DNA of 64,000 nt from CAWBRT01 sp963819175. Lineage in GTDB: Bacteria; Acidobacteriota; Terriglobia; Terriglobales; Acidobacteriaceae. Below are positions 61,679-64,000 of the stretch, piece by piece. Made by a program: the position numbers and the translations under genes. Numbering within the stretch: position 1 is the stretch's first letter; each line of letters begins with the position of its first letter. Where the stretch lies: assembly GCA_963819175.1 (NCBI GenBank), contig CAWFVJ010000025.1, positions 183,089 to 247,088 on the forward strand, given 5' to 3'. Below the pieces are notes generated by a model. The model did not search any database. It was given only the letters and a program-made list of their open reading frames with translations, and had not been told where the DNA came from.

Positions 61679-63157
61679 TTATTGCAGCGATGCCGCGGGA
61701 TCCTGTTCCGCCGTGAATGACTCCCAGACTGACTCAACTTGCTCCGGCATCTCCTCGGTAGGTTGCGCCTGGCGAGGGACCAATCGGAGCTCCAGGGGAA
61801 TAGCCGATGCGCGCCCGATGCTGAAATAGCAGAGTCCAGCCTTCATCACCTGTTCAGGATCAAGCAGATTCCTTCCGTCGATCATAATGGGATACTTCAG
61901 CAAATGCCGGATTCGCACCAGGTCGATTTCGGAAAACTCATTCCAGTCCGTCAGAATCACTAGTGCGTCGGAAGACTCTGCGGCCTCATAGGGATCTCTG
62001 GCGATCTGTAGATTGCGCCCGGCGAATACGGGACGGGCCCGCTCCGCTGCCGCCGGATCGTAGGCTGCGATATTGCATCCCTCATCCAGCAGCAATTGGA
62101 TGATCGCAATCGCGGGCGACTCCCGGATGTCGTCCGTGCCCCCCTTGTAGCTGAGGCCTAACACTCCGATTCGCTTTCCATTCAAGGTCCAGAGCACACG
62201 GCGAATCTTTTGCACGAAGTTCTGACATTGCAGTTGGTTGATACGCGCAACCTCCTCCAATAACCGAAAGTCATAGCCGTGTTCGCCGGCCATAAACCGT
62301 ACGGAAGCAAGATCCTTTGGGAAGCATGAGCCCCCATAACCAATGCCGGGATTGAGAAAACGATTCCCGATGCGCTTGTCCGATCCTATTCCCCGCCCGA
62401 CTTCGGTGATGTCGGCCCCTGTGTTTTCACACAGCGTCGCGACCGCATTGATGAAAGAAATCTTCATTGCAAGAAACGCATTCGAGGCACTCTTAATAAT
62501 TTCCGCGCTGCGAATACTAGTCTCAATCAACTGCGCAGGGAATGGCTGTTCCGGTCCCGGTATTCTTTGCTCCCGGCCATAGTAGCTGCCGTCGAGAAGA
62601 GGAGCGTAGATTTCCCGCAATACCCGAAAGGCCCGCTCCGACCTCGCACCGGTGACGATACGGTCCGGATAGAGAAAGTCGACGACAGCGGTGCCTTCCC
62701 GTAAGAATTCTGGATTGTAGACCACGTCGAAGTGATTACGCCCCGCGCGGTTCAGCAGCAGCACGCGAGAGATCCACTCTGTCGTCTTGACTGGAACCGT
62801 GCTCTTGCAAACAACCACGCGATAGCCGTCCGTTAACGCTGGCGCAAGTTCACGCGAAACAGCCTCCACACAGGAAACGTCCAGAGTTCCGTTTGCCGCC
62901 GGTGTGCCAACCGCTATGAAAATGGCGGATGCCTCCCGCGCAGATTCCACTAGCAAGTTCGAGAAATGCAGACGCTTCCCTCGGTGGCACGTCGTCAGCT
63001 CCGGCAGGAACGCTTCGTGGATGATAGACTCGCCAGCATTGAGCGCGGCAATCTTCTCTCGATCATTGTCGACACATGTTACTTGATTACCGAGTTCCGC
63101 AAAGCTGGCCGCGGTGACCAGCCCCACATAGCCACACCCTACCACGGTAATCTTCAT
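61679..63157 (-). CDS. ugd: UDP-glucose 6-dehydrogenase
   Basis: This 492-aa enzyme has the NAD-binding KITVVGCGYVGLVTAASFAE and GTPAANGTLDVSCVEAV. VYNPEFLREGTAVVDFLYPD follows, the catalytic Cys lies in GIGYGGSCFPKDLASVRF, and the C-terminal domain has IGVLGLSYKGGTDDIRESP. It oxidises UDP-glucose twice to UDP-glucuronate for capsule or exopolysaccharide. The start is ATG 63157; the longer frame has no homology. It is convergent with the glycosyltransferase operon. Confidence 0.93.
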   Translation of the reverse strand: MKITVVGCGYVGLVTAASFAELGNQVTCVDNDREKIAALNAGESIIHEAFLPELTTCHRGKRLHFSNLLVESAREASAIFIAVGTPAANGTLDVSCVEAVSRELAPALTDGYRVVVCKSTVPVKTTEWISRVLLLNRAGRNHFDVVYNPEFLREGTAVVDFLYPDRIVTGARSERAFRVLREIYAPLLDGSYYGREQRIPGPEQPFPAQLIETSIRSAEIIKSASNAFLAMKISFINAVATLCENTGADITEVGRGIGSDKRIGNRFLNPGIGYGGSCFPKDLASVRFMAGEHGYDFRLLEEVARINQLQCQNFVQKIRRVLWTLNGKRIGVLGLSYKGGTDDIRESPAIAIIQLLLDEGCNIAAYDPAAAERARPVFAGRNLQIARDPYEAAESSDALVILTDWNEFSEIDLVRIRHLLKYPIMIDGRNLLDPEQVMKAGLCYFSIGRASAIPLELRLVPRQAQPTEEMPEQVESVWESFTAEQDPAASLQ

Positions 63158-63422
63158 TCGATGCTTGCTCCTTGCATTCTTCAAGCGCGAAGCGATAGTT
63201 GATCGGGCTGCGGGAAGTCGCTTCTTTTGCAGAATGATACAATCGCGATGCGGTGCGGTCTGCTCACCCGACTTACACTTTCCGCAACGCCTTCCTCGCT
63301 GCTTCGACGCACTTTGCTCCCGCGTGCTCAAGACTAAACGAATGACTTTACGGCACAGCAGGCAGTATGAAAGATAAAGTTAAACAGGAGATCACAATCA
63401 AGAGATATTTTCGTCAATTTCT

Positions 63423-63760
63423 CTACCCGGAATTGGCAGAGGAGGGAGCGTGGGCCACGGGCCTTGAATCCAAATCCATCTCTAGTTCAGGGGTGAGCAC
63501 CTGGGCTATCAAAGACCGGCTTAGAATGACCCGGCGTACTAGGTCTAAGGAAACGGACGAGTAAAACTTGGCGATATCAAAACTGCACCAATGAACTTTG
63601 GGAATCGCTCTGGTCCAGTACTCTGGCATGAGGTATGGCAAACGCAGCTCGGCTCCAAATCCTGCTCTGCTTCCAATATTCTCTCTTCAGCTTCCCCAAC
63701 GGCGAATTTGAACGTCGACATTTGACGCGCCGTCATTTTGGGTTTTGCCAGGGCAATCGA
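63423..63760 (-). pseudogene. reverse-transcriptase-like fragment
   Basis: The minus strand reads ELRLPYLMPEYWTRAIPKV then HWCSFDIAKFYSSVSLDLV and RRVILSRSLIAQVL, with a stop at 63423. FDIAKFYSSV fits reverse-transcriptase motif A (hydrophobic, catalytic Asp, then F/Y-x-S-h). Upstream, in another frame, ALAKPKMTARQMSTFKFAVG and EAEERILEAEQDLE looks coding and joins by a one-base shift near 63660. The YxDD motif and the rest are missing. The motif layout suits bacterial abortive-infection or defence RTs (UG/Abi type) more than retrons, but the fragment is too short to place. Confidence 0.4.
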
Positions 63761-63964
63761 AATCGCTACCGCGCCCGCCCCGATTCAGCAAACAATCAAC
63801 CCACGGCGGCGCCACTGAGGATGTACTCACCTGTACACGATTTTGTACCGGCGAGAGCATCCGACATCAACAGATTTCACTAGCTTTCAACGAGCGGCAC
63901 ACAAATCGTTAAATATAAAACAGTTACAAACCACAGATTTCAACAGATTTCAATAATTACCTGA

Positions 63965-64000
63965 AACTGGTTCGGGACCAGGGGGTCGGAGGTTCAAATC
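63965..64000 (+). tRNA. 3' half of tRNA-Pro (CGG), without 5' half; possible attachment site
   Basis: CTGG-TTCGGGA-CCAG is an anticodon arm with CGG. GGGGGTC and GGAGGTTCAAATC (variable region and T arm) follow to the window end. No D arm or acceptor stem is found directly upstream, where AACAGATTTCA repeats lie instead. It is either a partial tRNA copy used as an integration site or a truncated gene. Confidence 0.5.

Noticed and set aside
63367..63564. 65-codon plus-strand frame near the right end
   Set aside because: It is antisense to the RT-like fragment, has no ribosome-binding site, and resembles no family.

Overview
The window looks like a chromosomal segment of an Acidobacteriota member (Terriglobia/Koribacter-like). 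This rests on moderately high GC, protein flavour recalled from memory, and many short dispersed intergenic repeats of a type I associate with that group. No 16S or marker gene is present, so the assignment is tentative. Most genes lie on the minus strand.

0-14.4 kb holds sugar-acid and hydroxy-acid metabolism. It contains the tail of a xanthine-dehydrogenase-type FAD subunit, an enolase-superfamily enzyme, a 2Fe-2S/ASKHA reductive activator, an ABC-2 exporter with a frameshifted permease plus an SDR, and a LarA-like protein. These are followed by a hydroxyacid reductase, tartronate-semialdehyde reductase (garR), a GlcG-like protein, a KdgT permease with a CRP-type palindrome upstream, and a HemL-like aminotransferase. 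14.4-17.8 kb is a repeat mosaic. A heavily frameshifted DNA methyltransferase sits between two copies of an 86-aa secreted-protein gene, among about ten hairpin elements whose arms vary together around a constant core.

17.8-34.1 kb carries a secreted phosphoesterase, a Cys-rich MerR regulator, and a phosphate regulon split in two: pstCAB-phoU at 21.5-25 kb, and pstS-phoU2-phoR-phoB at 29.4-34 kb. An IS1-type transposase, an orphan ParA and small genes lie between the two halves. 34.1-42.3 kb contains a possible 46-aa secreted peptide, a frameshifted membrane protein, a ketopantoate-reductase-like enzyme, an M48 protease, a beta-barrel protein, an AtoE transporter, tRNA-Cys and a hemerythrin.

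42.3-54.4 kb looks like an envelope-stress module. It has a MacAB-type pump with a broken outer-membrane factor, a lone receiver, a secreted acidic protein, a DegP/HtrA protease, an OmpR-type two-component system and a secretin. Six candidate GTAAA-N5-GTAAA (CpxR-type) boxes are spread over its intergenic DNA. 54.4-63.2 kb is a cell-surface polysaccharide region with a VTT/DedA protein, two GT4 glycosyltransferases, a PHP protein, small membrane and secreted proteins, and UDP-glucose dehydrogenase. The last 0.8 kb holds a reverse-transcriptase-like gene fragment and the 3' half of a tRNA-Pro, which together resemble the edge of an integrated element.

At least six genes carry single-base frameshifts. 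That may reflect indel errors in the assembly as much as real decay.
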